Notes: generated from the sequence alone by a model not told the origin. A DNA stretch of 64,000 nucleotides from Gallaecimonas sp. GXIMD4217 (GCF_038087665.1 NZ_CP149925.1:62001-126000), one strand, 5' to 3'. Shown: positions 1 through 9,781, counted from the stretch's first letter. Made by a program: numbers and translations.

Positions 1-524
1 CAGCGGTCGTAGAGGCCGGCCTGCTGGCGCTGGCGCTGGGCCTCGTAGAGGATCAGGGCGTTGGCCACCGACACGTTCAGGGACTGCACCATGCCCAGCA
101 TGGGGATGATCACATGGTGGTCGGCCAGGGCCAGGGCCTCGTCGCTGATGCCGGTCTTTTCCTGGCCGAGGATGATGGCGGTGGGCTGCGTATAGTCTAT
201 CTGCCTGAAATCCACGGCCTTGTCGGACAGGTGGGTGGCCACCACCTGCATGCCCTGGGCCTTGAAGTGGCTCACGGCGTCCTGGATATCGGCTCTCTTG
301 GTGACCTTGACCCAGTTCTGGCTGCCGGCGGCGCGGCCGGCGCCAATCTTCAGGCGCTGGCCGGGCGGGTGTATGGCGTGGATCTCGTGGATGCCCACGG
401 CGTCGGCGGTGCGGATGATGGCCGACAGGTTGTGGGACTTGTGCACCTCTTCCATGCACAGGGTGAGATCGGGCTGGCGGGCCGACAGTACCTGGTTGAT
501 ACGGTGGAAGCGTTCTGGGGTCAT
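1..524 (-). CDS. trmH: tRNA (guanosine-2'-O-)-methyltransferase TrmH, 3' end cut by window edge
   Basis: TrmH is a SPOUT-class enzyme that 2'-O-methylates guanosine 18 in the D-loop of tRNAs using S-adenosylmethionine. About 174 codons are visible and the C-terminus lies outside the window. The start MTPERFHRINQVL, the motif NLSAIIRTADAVG, the LGQEKTGIS loop and the knot segment MVQSLNVSVANALILYEAQR match the enterobacterial protein closely. The ATG overlaps the spoT stop in an ATGA arrangement, so the two are probably translationally coupled, as in the conserved gmk-rpoZ-spoT-trmH order. Nothing unusual is visible in the part present. Confidence 0.95.
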   Translation of the reverse strand, partial: MTPERFHRINQVLSARQPDLTLCMEEVHKSHNLSAIIRTADAVGIHEIHAIHPPGQRLKIGAGRAAGSQNWVKVTKRADIQDAVSHFKAQGMQVVATHLSDKAVDFRQIDYTQPTAIILGQEKTGISDEALALADHHVIIPMLGMVQSLNVSVANALILYEAQRQRQQAGLYDR

Positions 525-2635
525 TTACGGAGCCGGATGATCTTGACCACCTCGGGGATGGTGCGGATGCGGCGCATCACGTTGGCCAGGTGCACCCTGT
601 GGTGGACGGTCAGCAGGATGTTGATGGAATAGACCTGGCTGTCCCGCTCCTCGGTGCTGAGGTTCTGGATGTTGGCGCCGGCCTCGGAGATGGCCGAGGT
701 CAGGGTGGCCAGGGCGCCCTGGTGGTTTTCGATGTCGACGCGGATCTCGGACAGGTACTCGCCCTCGGTCTGCTCGGCCCACTGCACCGGGATGTACTTG
801 GCCGGATCGGCCTGGTAGCCGCTGATGTTGCCGCAGGACTCGATGTGCACCACCAGGCCCTTGCCCGGGCTCATGTGGGCCACTATGGGGTCGCCGGGGA
901 TGGGGCGGCAGCACTTGGCGTAGCTGACCAGCATGCCCTCGGCGCCCTTGATGGCCATCTTCTTGCCGCTGGCGGCCTTCCTGCTCTCGTCCTCGCTCAT
1001 GCCCTGCAGGCGGCGGGCGATGACGATGCTCATGGCGTTGCCCAGGCCGATGTCGGCCAGCAGGTGCTCGAAGCTGTCGTGCTGGGTGCTCTGCAACACC
1101 TCCTGGACCTGGAGCGGATCCAGCTCGTCCAGGCGCACCCCGCCCAGGGCGTGGGTGAGCAGGCGCCGGCCCAGGGCCACGGCCTGTTCGGACTGCAGGT
1201 GCTTGAGGTGGGCACGGATCTTGGAGCGGGCCTTGCCGGTCACCACGAAGTTGAGCCAGGCGGCGTTGGGCCTGGCGCCGGGGCTGGTGATGACCTCCAC
1301 CGTCTGGCCGTTTTCCAGCGGCATGGACAGCGGATAGGCCTGGCGGTCCACCCGGGCGCCGACGCAGCCGTGGCCGACGGCGGTGTGCACCGCATAGGCG
1401 AAGTCCACCGCCGTGGCGCCCACCGGCAGCTCCAGGATGCGGCCCTCGGGGGTGAACACGTAGATCTCGTCCGGGAACAGATCGGTCTTGACGTTCTCGA
1501 TGAATTCGAAGGAGTTGCCGGCAGATTGCTGCAGTTCCAGCAGGCTTTGCATCCAGCGCCTGGCCCGGACCTGGGCCGTGGTGCCGGAGCTGTCGCTGTC
1601 CTGCTTGTACAGCCAGTGGGCCGCCACGCCGCGGTCGGCCATCAGATCCATGTCCTCGGTGCGGATCTGGATCTCGATGGGCACCCCGTGGGGGCCGAAC
1701 AGGGTGGTGTGCAGCGACTGGTAGCCGTTGGCCTTGGGGATGGCGATATAGTCCTTGAAGCGGCCGGGGCGGGGCTTGTACAGGTTGTGCACGGCGCCCA
1801 GGGCCCGGTAGCAGGTGTCCAGATCCCTGACGATGATGCGAAAGGCGATGATGTCCATCACCTCGTGGAACTGCAGTTCCTTGTTGCGCATCTTGTTGTA
1901 GATGGAGAACAGGTGCTTCTCCCGGCCCTTGACCCGGCCGGGGATGCCGCTCTCCTCCAGGCGGGCCTGGACGGCCTCGCGGATGTTGTCCACCAGCTGC
2001 TTGCGGTTGCCGGTGGCGCGGCCCACGGATTCGCGCAGCACCCGGTTGCGCATGGGATGCAGGGCCTCGAAGCCCAGCTCCTCCAGTTCGTTCTTGATGT
2101 TGTGTATGCCCAGCCGGTTGGCGATGGGGGCATAGACCTCCAGGGTTTCCCGGGCGATGCGGCGGCGCTTGTCCGGGCGCAGGGAGCCCAGGGTGCGCAT
2201 GTTGTGGGTGCGGTCGGCCAGCTTGATCAGGATGACCCTGATGTCCTGGGTCATGGCCAGGATCATCTTGCGGAAGTTCTCGGCCTGGGCCTCTTCCTTG
2301 GAGTTGAACTGGATCTTGTCGAGCTTGGACACCCCTTCCACCAGCCCGGCGACCGTGCTGCCGAAGCGCTCGGCCAGGTCGTCCTTGGTGTAGTCGGTGT
2401 CTTCGATGACGTCGTGGAGCAGGGCGGCCATCAGCGTCTCGTGGTCGAGACGCATGTCGGCCAGGATGCCGGTGACGGCGACGGGGTGGGTGATGTAAGG
2501 CTCGCCGGAGGAGCGCGTCTGCCCTTCGTGGGCATCGCGGGCCAGCACATAGGCCTGCCTGATGAGGTCAACCTGGCTGTCGTCCAGGTAGCTGGTTAGC
2601 CGTTCCTTAAGCCCTTCAAACAGATACACGGCCAC
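521..2635 (-). CDS. spoT: bifunctional (p)ppGpp synthetase/hydrolase SpoT
   Basis: SpoT makes and degrades the alarmone (p)ppGpp and sets the stringent response to carbon, fatty acid and iron starvation. The 704 residues carry the RSH order: an N-terminal HD hydrolase domain (HD pair at residues 74-75 in LLHDVIEDT), a synthetase domain around 230-350 (GREKHLFSIYNKM, IPKANGYQSLHT), a TGS domain near 395-455 and a C-terminal ACT domain from about 630. Length is normal for SpoT. The intact HD motif separates it from RelA, which lacks hydrolase activity. It lies 17 nt downstream of rpoZ and overlaps trmH by 4 nt, so it is part of one minus-strand operon. Confidence 0.97.
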   Translation of the reverse strand: MAVYLFEGLKERLTSYLDDSQVDLIRQAYVLARDAHEGQTRSSGEPYITHPVAVTGILADMRLDHETLMAALLHDVIEDTDYTKDDLAERFGSTVAGLVEGVSKLDKIQFNSKEEAQAENFRKMILAMTQDIRVILIKLADRTHNMRTLGSLRPDKRRRIARETLEVYAPIANRLGIHNIKNELEELGFEALHPMRNRVLRESVGRATGNRKQLVDNIREAVQARLEESGIPGRVKGREKHLFSIYNKMRNKELQFHEVMDIIAFRIIVRDLDTCYRALGAVHNLYKPRPGRFKDYIAIPKANGYQSLHTTLFGPHGVPIEIQIRTEDMDLMADRGVAAHWLYKQDSDSSGTTAQVRARRWMQSLLELQQSAGNSFEFIENVKTDLFPDEIYVFTPEGRILELPVGATAVDFAYAVHTAVGHGCVGARVDRQAYPLSMPLENGQTVEVITSPGARPNAAWLNFVVTGKARSKIRAHLKHLQSEQAVALGRRLLTHALGGVRLDELDPLQVQEVLQSTQHDSFEHLLADIGLGNAMSIVIARRLQGMSEDESRKAASGKKMAIKGAEGMLVSYAKCCRPIPGDPIVAHMSPGKGLVVHIESCGNISGYQADPAKYIPVQWAEQTEGEYLSEIRVDIENHQGALATLTSAISEAGANIQNLSTEERDSQVYSINILLTVHHRVHLANVMRRIRTIPEVVKIIRLRK

Positions 2636-2652
2636 CCCGTCTTGTTAACAGC

Positions 2653-2931
2653 TTATTCCTGATGGTTGCCGGCGATGGCGGCAACGGCAGCCAGCTCGGC
2701 CGCTTCCTGCTCCTGCTGGGCGCGGGCGTCTTCCTTATCCAGCATCTCGGCGTTGATCAGGCCTTCTTCGATTTCGCGCAGGGCGATAACGGTGGCCTTG
2801 TCGTTCTCGGCCTCGACCAGGGGATCTTTGCCCTGGGTGGCGATCTGGCGGGCGCGGCGGGCAGCCAGCAGCACCAGGTCAAAGCGGTTACCAACCTGTT
2901 CTACAGCGTCTTCAACGGTTACACGTGCCAT
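2653..2931 (-). CDS. rpoZ: DNA-directed RNA polymerase omega subunit
   Basis: RpoZ is the small omega subunit that helps assemble RNA polymerase by chaperoning beta-prime and forms one ppGpp binding site on the enzyme. The 92-residue protein begins [29 protein letters not shown] and contains the [14 protein letters not shown] segment, both family hallmarks. Length matches the enterobacterial protein (91 residues). It sits between gmk and spoT on the same strand. This pairing of a ppGpp-responsive polymerase subunit with the ppGpp enzyme is conserved across gammaproteobacteria. Confidence 0.97.
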   Translation of the reverse strand: MARVTVEDAVEQVGNRFDLVLLAARRARQIATQGKDPLVEAENDKATVIALREIEEGLINAEMLDKEDARAQQEQEAAELAAVAAIAGNHQE

Positions 2932-2980
2932 GCATGTCTCCCATCAGGCAATCAAGGGATCTAAAAAGTGACCCAATAGT

Positions 2981-3610
2981 TTACTTGTGCGCCAGCAGTG
3001 CGTCCAGCAGTGGTGCATGGGCGTGCTGCTGGCTGTCCAGCGCCAGCCGCGCCGTGGTGACCAGGGCGTGGAACTCGCCAAGGGCGGTGTCGAAGTCGTC
3101 GTTGACGATGACGTAGTCGTATTCGTCGTAGTGGGACATCTCCGAAACGGCCTCGTCCATGCGCTTGGCGATGGTATCCAAACTGTCCTGGCCGCGGCCG
3201 GTGAGGCGGCGCTCCAGCTCGTTTCGGCTCGGCGGCAGTATGAACAGGCCGATGGCGTGGGGCATCAGTTCGCGGACCTGGCGGGCGCCCTGCCAGTCGA
3301 TGTCCAGGAAGACGTCTATGCCCCTGGCCAGCTGCTCCTCCACGGCCAGGCGGGAGCTGCCGTAGTAGTTGCCGAACACCTCGGCCCACTCGAAGAAGGC
3401 GTCCTGCTCGATCAGCGCCTTGAACTCGTCCACGGACACGAAGTGGTAGTGGACGCCGTCTTCCTCGCCCGGGCGCATGGCACGGGTGGTGTGGGAAACG
3501 GACAGGGCCAGGGAGCCGTCCCGGCCGTGGTTGTCGATGAGGGCCTTGATCAGGCTGGATTTGCCGGCGCCGCTGGGGGCCGACACGATAAAGAGGTTGC
3601 CACGTCTCAT
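2981..3610 (-). CDS. gmk: guanylate kinase
   Basis: Gmk phosphorylates GMP to GDP with ATP, which is essential for GTP supply and hence for (p)ppGpp precursors. The 209-residue protein has a P-loop at residues 11-19 (APSGAGKSS), the GMP-binding segment with [11 protein letters not shown], and the IDWQGARQV motif. Length is typical. It is the first gene of the minus-strand gmk-rpoZ-spoT-trmH block, 49 nt upstream of rpoZ. The divergent receptor gene begins 125 nt away on the other strand. Confidence 0.97.
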   Translation of the reverse strand: MRRGNLFIVSAPSGAGKSSLIKALIDNHGRDGSLALSVSHTTRAMRPGEEDGVHYHFVSVDEFKALIEQDAFFEWAEVFGNYYGSSRLAVEEQLARGIDVFLDIDWQGARQVRELMPHAIGLFILPPSRNELERRLTGRGQDSLDTIAKRMDEAVSEMSHYDEYDYVIVNDDFDTALGEFHALVTTARLALDSQQHAHAPLLDALLAHK

Positions 3611-3683
3611 AACAGCGTCAGGGTCTGGATGCGGATGCCCTTATGGTATCACCGCCGCGGCTTTTCGTTGCATTTCTCTTGTT

Positions 3684-3702
3684 GATATTGATAATGGTTC
3701 GC
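3684..3702 (+). promoter_or_regulatory. probable Fur box upstream of the siderophore receptor
   Basis: The 19 bases here match the classical Fur consensus (GATAATGATAATCATTATC) at 14 of 19 positions by eye, with GATATTGATAATGG as the best part. The site lies 33-51 nt before the receptor ATG, where Fur would block the promoter. Fur control of TonB-dependent siderophore receptors is established; binding at this site is inference. Confidence 0.6.
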
Positions 3703-3734
3703 AATTGCAGTTAAGAACCAAACAGGACGTTGTC

Positions 3735-5930
3735 ATGAAATTCGCTCTGGCCCCCCTAGTACTCGCCATGGCCGCCCCGGCCCTGGCCGACGATGTGGCA
3801 CCGGAAACCATAGTGGTCACCGCCAGCCGCGCTCCCCAGCAGATCAGTGATATCGCCGCCACCGTCTGGGTGGTCAGTGGCGACGAGCTGCGCGCCAAGA
3901 TAGACACCGGCGCCGACCTCAAGGACGCCCTGGCGCGGCTGATCCCCAGCCTGGATGCGGGCAGCCAGAGCCGCACCAACTTCGCCCAGAACATGCGCGG
4001 CCGGGCGGTGCTGGTGATGATCGACGGCGTGTCCCTGAACTCTACCCGCGGCATCAGCCGCCAGTTCGAATCCATCGATCCCTTCAATATCGACCGCATC
4101 GAAGTGCTGTCCGGGGCCACCGCCATTTATGGCGGTGGCGCCACCGGCGGCATCATCAACATCATCACCAAAAAGGCCGACGAGACCGGCCTGGCCCTGG
4201 AGAGCCAGGTGGCGGTGCAGAGCGGCTTCGAGGATGGCGACGACTATCAGTGGAAGCTGGCCCAGGCCATCAGCGGCGGCAGCGACGACCTCAAGGGCCG
4301 GCTGGCCCTGGCCTATGAGAAGACCGGCGGCCTCTACAACGCCGACGGCGAGCTGGTGCTGCCGGACATCACCCAGAACTCCAGCCAGTACAGCCAGGCC
4401 CTGGATCTGATGGGCAGCCTGGACTGGCGCCTGGCCGATGACCAGAGCCTGGCCCTGACCGCCCAGTACTACGACAACGAGCAGGACAGCGATGTGGGCG
4501 CCTACCTGGGCCCCAACTACGCCGGCCTCTACGACCCCAGCCAGGTGGAGGCCCGCGAGGGCCTGCAGCTGGACAGGCAGCCCGAGACCGAGCGCCATCT
4601 GGTCAACCTGACCTACCGCCACCATGACCTGCTGGGCCAGCAGCTGCTGGTGCAGTTGTCCGACCGGGCCGAGGCCATCCGCTTCTTCCCCTTCCCCAGC
4701 ATCAAGCGCGCCTTCGGCCAGACCCTGCCGCTGATCGGCGCCTCCCAGCAGGACACCGAGGTACAGGCGGCCAAGCTGGTGATGCTGGCCCAGGGCAGCG
4801 ACTGGCAGCTCAGCTACGGCCTGGATCTGGAGGAGGAGTCCTTCGAGGCCGACCAGCGCCTGTACAGCGCGGCCGCGGCCATGGCCAGCGGCGGCCTGGT
4901 TTACGAGCATGAGCGCACCCTGCAGCGCTACCCGGACATCGACAACAGCAGCCAGGCCGGCTTCGTCCAGGGCCAGTGGCAGGCCAGCGACCGCCTGCGC
5001 CTCAATGGTGGCCTGCGCTACCAGCGCATCGAGAACCAGGTGGGCGACATAGTGCCGCTGCTGCAGCAGTACCTGGCCGACGCCGGCCTCTATGCCCTGC
5101 TCGGCATAGACGCCGAGCCCCAGGCCGTGCCCGGCGGCAAGGCCCACTACGACGTCTGGACCGGCAACCTGGGCGCCCTCTACCGCCTGGACGACGGCCA
5201 GCGGCTGTGGGCCAACTTCTCCCAGGGCTTCGAGCTGCCGGATCCGGCCAAGTACTACGGCAACGGCCGCTACGACATGGACGGCGCCGGCCCGACCCTG
5301 CTGCAGGGCATCTCTGTGGCCGACAACAGGCTCACCGGCATCAAGACCGACTCCGTCGAGCTGGGCTGGCGCCTGGTGGACGGCGGCCTGGACGCCCAGC
5401 TGGCGGCCTACCATTCCCTGTCCGACAAGAGCGTCAGCTATGACCGCAGCAACCTGGCGGTGAAGGTGAACGACGTCGAGACCCGCATCTACGGCCTGGA
5501 GGCGAAGCTTGACTACCAGTTCGACGGCGGCCTCTACGGCGGCGCCAACCTGCACCTGCTCAAGAGCGAGAGCAAGGTGGCCGGCCACTGGCAGAAGCTG
5601 GGCGCCGACCGGGCCAGCCCCAACAGCGCCACCCTCCATGGCGGCTGGCGCGGCGACGGCAGCTGGGTGGATCTGAACTGGCAGCTGCTGGCCGACTACG
5701 ACGCCAATGGCCAGAGCCTGGAAGGCTACGACGTGCTCAACCTGGGGGTGGGCTACGAGCTGCCGGTGGGCGAGCTGCGCTTCGGCATCCAGAACCTGCT
5801 AAACGAGGACTACGAGACCCTGTGGAGCCAGCGGGCGCAGATCCTCTACGCCAGCCTCTCCAACCCGGCCCTGTTCCGCTATGAAGGCCGGGGACGCAGC
5901 TACGCGCTGAGCTACAGCGTCCAGTGGTAA
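3735..5930 (+). CDS. IutA-like TonB-dependent ferric hydroxamate-siderophore receptor
   Basis: This is an outer-membrane beta-barrel importing an iron-siderophore with energy from TonB-ExbBD. The 731-residue product has a signal peptide (MKFALAPLVLAMAAPALAD), a plug domain at about 25-150 and a 22-strand barrel ending in the aromatic SVQW. The plug segments SQSRTNFAQNMRGR, DPFNIDRIEVLSGA and YGGGATGGIINI and the C-terminal RYEGRGRSYALSYS closely resemble the ferric aerobactin receptor IutA, so a citrate-hydroxamate ligand is likely but not proven. I chose ATG 3735 rather than upstream in-frame starts because it begins the signal peptide and follows an AGGAC ribosome site. No siderophore biosynthesis gene is in the window, so it may take up a siderophore made elsewhere. 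Confidence 0.88.
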   Translation: MKFALAPLVLAMAAPALADDVAPETIVVTASRAPQQISDIAATVWVVSGDELRAKIDTGADLKDALARLIPSLDAGSQSRTNFAQNMRGRAVLVMIDGVSLNSTRGISRQFESIDPFNIDRIEVLSGATAIYGGGATGGIINIITKKADETGLALESQVAVQSGFEDGDDYQWKLAQAISGGSDDLKGRLALAYEKTGGLYNADGELVLPDITQNSSQYSQALDLMGSLDWRLADDQSLALTAQYYDNEQDSDVGAYLGPNYAGLYDPSQVEAREGLQLDRQPETERHLVNLTYRHHDLLGQQLLVQLSDRAEAIRFFPFPSIKRAFGQTLPLIGASQQDTEVQAAKLVMLAQGSDWQLSYGLDLEEESFEADQRLYSAAAAMASGGLVYEHERTLQRYPDIDNSSQAGFVQGQWQASDRLRLNGGLRYQRIENQVGDIVPLLQQYLADAGLYALLGIDAEPQAVPGGKAHYDVWTGNLGALYRLDDGQRLWANFSQGFELPDPAKYYGNGRYDMDGAGPTLLQGISVADNRLTGIKTDSVELGWRLVDGGLDAQLAAYHSLSDKSVSYDRSNLAVKVNDVETRIYGLEAKLDYQFDGGLYGGANLHLLKSESKVAGHWQKLGADRASPNSATLHGGWRGDGSWVDLNWQLLADYDANGQSLEGYDVLNLGVGYELPVGELRFGIQNLLNEDYETLWSQRAQILYASLSNPALFRYEGRGRSYALSYSVQW

Positions 5931-5934
5931 GGAA

Positions 5935-5956
5935 AGGGGCCGAAAGGCCCCTTTTT
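5935..5956 (+). terminator. intrinsic terminator after the receptor gene
   Basis: A 7-bp stem (AGGGGCC, loop GAAA, GGCCCCT) is followed by five T. It begins 4 nt after the receptor stop codon. Confidence 0.85.
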
Positions 5957-6004
5957 CGTTGCCAGCGGCAATACTGAAGGCAGGTGCACCACCAGGGGGA
6001 GCCC

Positions 6005-6850
6005 ATGAAAGCCCTGCTTTGGCTGCTGATGCTGTGCAGCGCCCTGGCCCGGGGCCAGGACATCGTCATCTGGAACCAGCTGGCCGAACACCCCAACCCG
6101 GCCATAGTGCGGCTGCTGCGCCTGGCCCTGGACAACACCAGCGCCGAGTACGGCGACTACCGCATCCGCCTCTCCGAGCCCATGGAGCAGGGGCGGGTGG
6201 TTCACGAGCTGATCAGCGGCGCCAAGGTGCAGGTCGGGGTCTTCGCCCCGGATCCGCAGCGGGTGAAGGAGCTGCTGGCGGTGCCCGTGCCCGTGGCCAA
6301 GGGCCTGCTGGGCTGGCGGCTCTGCTTTATCCGCGAGCATGACCAGAAGCGCTTCGACGGCATCCGCTCCCTGGCCGACTGGCGGGCCAGGGGCCTGACC
6401 CTGGGCCAGCACCTGCACTGGCCGGACACGGCCATACTCCAGGCCAACGACCTCAAGGTGCTGACCATCACCCGCTACCAGAGCCTGTTCCTGATGTTGC
6501 AGGTGGGCCGCTTCGACTGCTTCCCCCGCTCGGCCCTGGAGATCCAGGACGAGGCCAGGCGCCATCCTGAGCTGGCCATAGAGAAGCAGCTGGTGCTGCG
6601 TTACCCCCTGACGTTGCTCTACTTCGTCTCGCCCCAATACCCCGAGCTTGCCGAGCGCATCGAAAAGGGCCTGCAAATGGCCAGGGCCAGCGGCGACTTC
6701 GACCGCCTCTTCGACCGTTACTTCGGCCCGGCGGCCACCGAACTCAATCTCAAGAACCGAGCGGTGCTAGAGCTGGAAAGCCCAAACCTCACCGAGCTGG
6801 AGCAGGACATGCTCAAGGATCCCAGCCTCTGGTACCGGCCCAGGCAATGA
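6005..6850 (+). CDS. periplasmic solute-binding-like protein (SBP family 3 fold)
   Basis: The 281-residue product starts with a signal peptide (MKALLWLLMLCSALARG) and looks like the extracytoplasmic substrate-binding-like proteins with an amino-acid-type SBP fold. Typical elements are GLLGWRLCFIREHDQKRF, HWPDTAILQANDL and a segment around FDCFPRSALEIQDEA. Members of this group usually lack a linked ABC permease and their ligands are unknown; none is linked here. ATG 6005 was chosen over 5984 because it starts the signal peptide and follows AGGGGGA. The gene is separated from the receptor by a terminator, so a functional link to iron uptake is not shown. Confidence 0.75.
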   Translation: MKALLWLLMLCSALARGQDIVIWNQLAEHPNPAIVRLLRLALDNTSAEYGDYRIRLSEPMEQGRVVHELISGAKVQVGVFAPDPQRVKELLAVPVPVAKGLLGWRLCFIREHDQKRFDGIRSLADWRARGLTLGQHLHWPDTAILQANDLKVLTITRYQSLFLMLQVGRFDCFPRSALEIQDEARRHPELAIEKQLVLRYPLTLLYFVSPQYPELAERIEKGLQMARASGDFDRLFDRYFGPAATELNLKNRAVLELESPNLTELEQDMLKDPSLWYRPRQ

Positions 6851-6871
6851 AAAAGGCCCCGAGGGGCCTTT
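6851..6871. terminator. bidirectional terminator between the SBP-like gene and yicC
   Basis: An AAAGGCCCC/GGGGCCTTT stem lies between the convergent genes, 2 nt after one stop and just beyond the other. The T-tract is better on the minus strand, so it probably mainly ends yicC. Confidence 0.8.
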
Positions 6872-6873
6872 GC

Positions 6874-7782
6874 TTATTCGATATTCTGGATCTGTTCCCG
6901 CATCTGCTCGATGAGCACCTTGAGCTCCACGGCGCTCTGGGTGATGTCGGCGTTGATGGACTTGGAGGCCAGGGTGTTCGCCTCGCGGTTGAACTCCTGC
7001 ATCATGAAGTCCAGGCGGCGGCCGATGGCGCCCCCCTTCTTGAAGACGTTGCGCAGCTCCTTGACGTGGGAGTCCAGGCGGTCCAGCTCTTCGGCCACGT
7101 CCAGGCGGGAGGCCAGCAGCACCATTTCCTGCTCCAGGCGCTGGGGATCCAGCTCCACCTGGGCTTCCTCGAAGCGGACGCTGAGCTTTTCGCGCTGCCA
7201 TTGGATGATCTGCGGCATCTGCTCGCGCACGCGGGCCACCTCGGCGGTTACGCCGTCCAGGCGGGTTTCGATCAGATCCTGGAGGTTCTTGCCTTCGCTG
7301 GCGCGGGCGGCAATGAAGTCCTTTAGGGTGGCGTCGAAGGCGGCCAGCAGCTCCTTGGTGATGGCGTCCATGTCGGCCTCGGCCGCTTCCATGACGCCGG
7401 GCCAGCGCAGTATGTCCACCGGGTTGAACTGGGCGCCGCCCGGGGTGGTCAGGTCCACATGGCTGCCTTGCTGCTGGGCCTGGGCGTACAGGTCGGCCAC
7501 CCAGTGGGCCTTGTCGGTGAGCAACCTGGCCAGGTTCTCGTTCAGGCTCAGCTGGTTGGCGTCGGCAGCGGCGGCCTCGAAGCGCAGCTGCACCTCCACT
7601 TTGCCCCTGGCCAGCTTGGCGCGGAGTTTTTCACGCAGCACGGGATCCAGGCCCCGGAAGCTTTCCGGCAGGCGCAGGTAGGTTTCCAGGTAACGCTGGT
7701 TGACGCTGCGGATCTCCCAGCTGGCGGTGCCCCAGTCGCCTTTCACTTCCTGGCGGGCAAAGGCGGTCATGCTGTGGGTCAT
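6874..7782 (-). CDS. yicC: YicC family endoribonuclease
   Basis: YicC-family proteins are endoribonucleases implicated in sRNA turnover. The 302-residue protein starts MTHSMTAFARQEV, a near-invariant family start (SMTAF), contains EIRSVNQRYLE and ends with the conserved ESKSINADIT...VELKVLIEQMREQIQNIE region. It is a little longer than the E. coli protein (287). It is transcribed divergently from rph, as in E. coli, which supports the assignment. Physiological targets cannot be read from sequence. Confidence 0.92.
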   Translation of the reverse strand: MTHSMTAFARQEVKGDWGTASWEIRSVNQRYLETYLRLPESFRGLDPVLREKLRAKLARGKVEVQLRFEAAAADANQLSLNENLARLLTDKAHWVADLYAQAQQQGSHVDLTTPGGAQFNPVDILRWPGVMEAAEADMDAITKELLAAFDATLKDFIAARASEGKNLQDLIETRLDGVTAEVARVREQMPQIIQWQREKLSVRFEEAQVELDPQRLEQEMVLLASRLDVAEELDRLDSHVKELRNVFKKGGAIGRRLDFMMQEFNREANTLASKSINADITQSAVELKVLIEQMREQIQNIE

Positions 7783-7909
7783 GGTGTCTCTCGTGCCGTG
7801 AATGGATGTGGCGCCAGTATAGCGGCTGCCACCAAGGCCTGACCACCTTCATCTGGCCGGGCGGATCCCCTATACTTGGCGGCCATCAATCCACGCCACG
7901 AGACCCCCT

Positions 7910-8623
<714 letters not shown>

Positions 8624-8632
8624 TCGATTTTG

Positions 8633-8657
8633 AACGCGGCCCGGGGGCCGCGTTTTT
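8633..8657 (+). promoter_or_regulatory. pyrE attenuator-like terminator hairpin
   Basis: A very GC-rich stem (AACGCGGCC paired with GGCCGCGTT) runs into five T about 17 nt before the pyrE ATG and 9 nt after the rph stop. In E. coli, a terminator at this place attenuates pyrE, relieved when low UTP keeps polymerase and the translating ribosome coupled at the end of rph. Position and structure fit the same mechanism; UTP sensing itself is inferred. Confidence 0.7.
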
Positions 8658-8673
8658 GCATGTGGGAGCCAAC

Positions 8674-9315
8674 ATGAAAGCCTATCAGAAAGCCTTTATC
8701 GAATTTGCCCTGGAGCGCCAGGTGCTGCGCTTTGGCGAGTTCACCCTCAAGTCCGGCCGCACCAGCCCCTATTTCTTCAACGCCGGGCTGTTCAACACCG
8801 GCCGTGATCTGGCCCGCCTGGGCCGCTTCTACGCCGACGCCCTGGTGGACGCCGGCATCCAGTACGATGTGCTGTTCGGCCCCGCCTACAAGGGTATCCC
8901 CATCGCTACCACCACCGCCGTGGCCCTGGCCGACCACCACGACCAGGACGTGCCCTACTGCTTCAACCGCAAGGAGAAGAAGGACCATGGCGAGGGCGGC
9001 AGCCTGGTGGGCAGCGCCCTGGCAGGGCGCATCATGCTGGTGGACGACGTGATCACCGCCGGCACCGCCATCCGTGAATCCATGGAGATCATCAAGGACA
9101 ACGGCGCCGAGCTGGCCGGGGTGCTGATCGCCCTGGACCGCCAGGAAAAGGGCAAGGGCGAGCTGTCCGCCATCCAGGAAGTGGAGCGCGACTTCGGCTG
9201 CCAGGTGGTGTCCATCGTCACCCTGGCCGACCTCATCTCCTATCTGGAAGACCGGCCGGAGATGGCCCAGCACCTGGAGGCGGTGCGCAGCTATCGGGCC
9301 CGGTATGGCATCTGA
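8674..9315 (+). CDS. pyrE: orotate phosphoribosyltransferase
   Basis: PyrE joins orotate and PRPP to form OMP in de novo pyrimidine synthesis. From ATG 8674 the protein has 213 residues, the same as E. coli PyrE; the in-frame ATG at 8656 lies on the attenuator T-tract and is unlikely. The start [29 protein letters not shown], the catalytic-loop segment [13 protein letters not shown] and the PRPP motif [15 protein letters not shown] (about residues 119-133) are all present. It is expressed behind rph and ends in its own terminator. Confidence 0.96.
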   Translation: MKAYQKAFIEFALERQVLRFGEFTLKSGRTSPYFFNAGLFNTGRDLARLGRFYADALVDAGIQYDVLFGPAYKGIPIATTTAVALADHHDQDVPYCFNRKEKKDHGEGGSLVGSALAGRIMLVDDVITAGTAIRESMEIIKDNGAELAGVLIALDRQEKGKGELSAIQEVERDFGCQVVSIVTLADLISYLEDRPEMAQHLEAVRSYRARYGI

Positions 9316-9333
9316 GGCCGTGCTCTCGGCACT

Positions 9334-9362
9334 AAAAAAGGCGACCCGCGGGTCGCCTTTTT
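9334..9362. terminator. bidirectional terminator after pyrE
   Basis: A long stem AAAAAGGCGACCC / GGGTCGCCTTTTT is T-rich in both directions and lies between the convergent pyrE and DUF5362 genes. Confidence 0.88.
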
Positions 9363-9377
9363 CAATGGCGCATCGCC

Positions 9378-9734
9378 TTAACCGGCAATGCCGACCAGGG
9401 CGGCGGCGCCGCCCAGCAGCATCAGCACCACGTTGAGGATGATGGCGATCAGGGTGAACACGCCCATGATGGTGAAGTAGGTCTTGAGCTTGGCCATGGC
9501 CTGGCTGGCCACTTCCGGGGAGCCGTTGTGTTGGGCCGCCTCCAGGGCGCCGGCGGACTGGAACAGCAGTACGCCCATCCAGATCGGCAGCCAGGCGATG
9601 ACAAGGCCTACTATGGTCAGGCCGGTCAGCACGCCGCCGATGATGGACATCACGCCCAGCAGCTTCATCCAGCCCTTGGCCTGGAACAGGGGGGTGCTGA
9701 TGTCTTTGACGAGGGTTTGGGTCTGGGTATCCAC
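9378..9734 (-). CDS. DUF5362 family small membrane protein
   Basis: The product is a 118-residue inner-membrane protein of unknown function. Residues about 25-55 (LGVMSIIGGVLTGLTIVGLVIAWLPIWMGVLLF) and 90-115 are strongly hydrophobic, giving three or four membrane segments. The pattern of GWMKL followed by IAWLPIWMGVLLFQSA matches my recollection of the DUF5362 family. I chose GTG 9734 because AGGAGA lies 6-7 nt upstream; a longer reading to 9812 would overlap slmA and adds a charged, non-conserved extension. It follows slmA on the same strand. Confidence 0.72.
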   Translation of the reverse strand: MDTQTQTLVKDISTPLFQAKGWMKLLGVMSIIGGVLTGLTIVGLVIAWLPIWMGVLLFQSAGALEAAQHNGSPEVASQAMAKLKTYFTIMGVFTLIAIILNVVLMLLGGAAALVGIAG

Positions 9735-9781
9735 GTTACTTCTCCTTGTTGAAAATTCGGCATCCTGCCCGGATGTGGTCT

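Noticed and set aside
590-2599. 669-codon plus-strand open frame
   Set aside because: Antisense to spoT, whose protein is unmistakable.
3756-5639. 627-codon minus-strand open frame opposite the receptor gene
   Set aside because: Antisense shadow; the plus-strand product has a clear signal peptide, plug and barrel.
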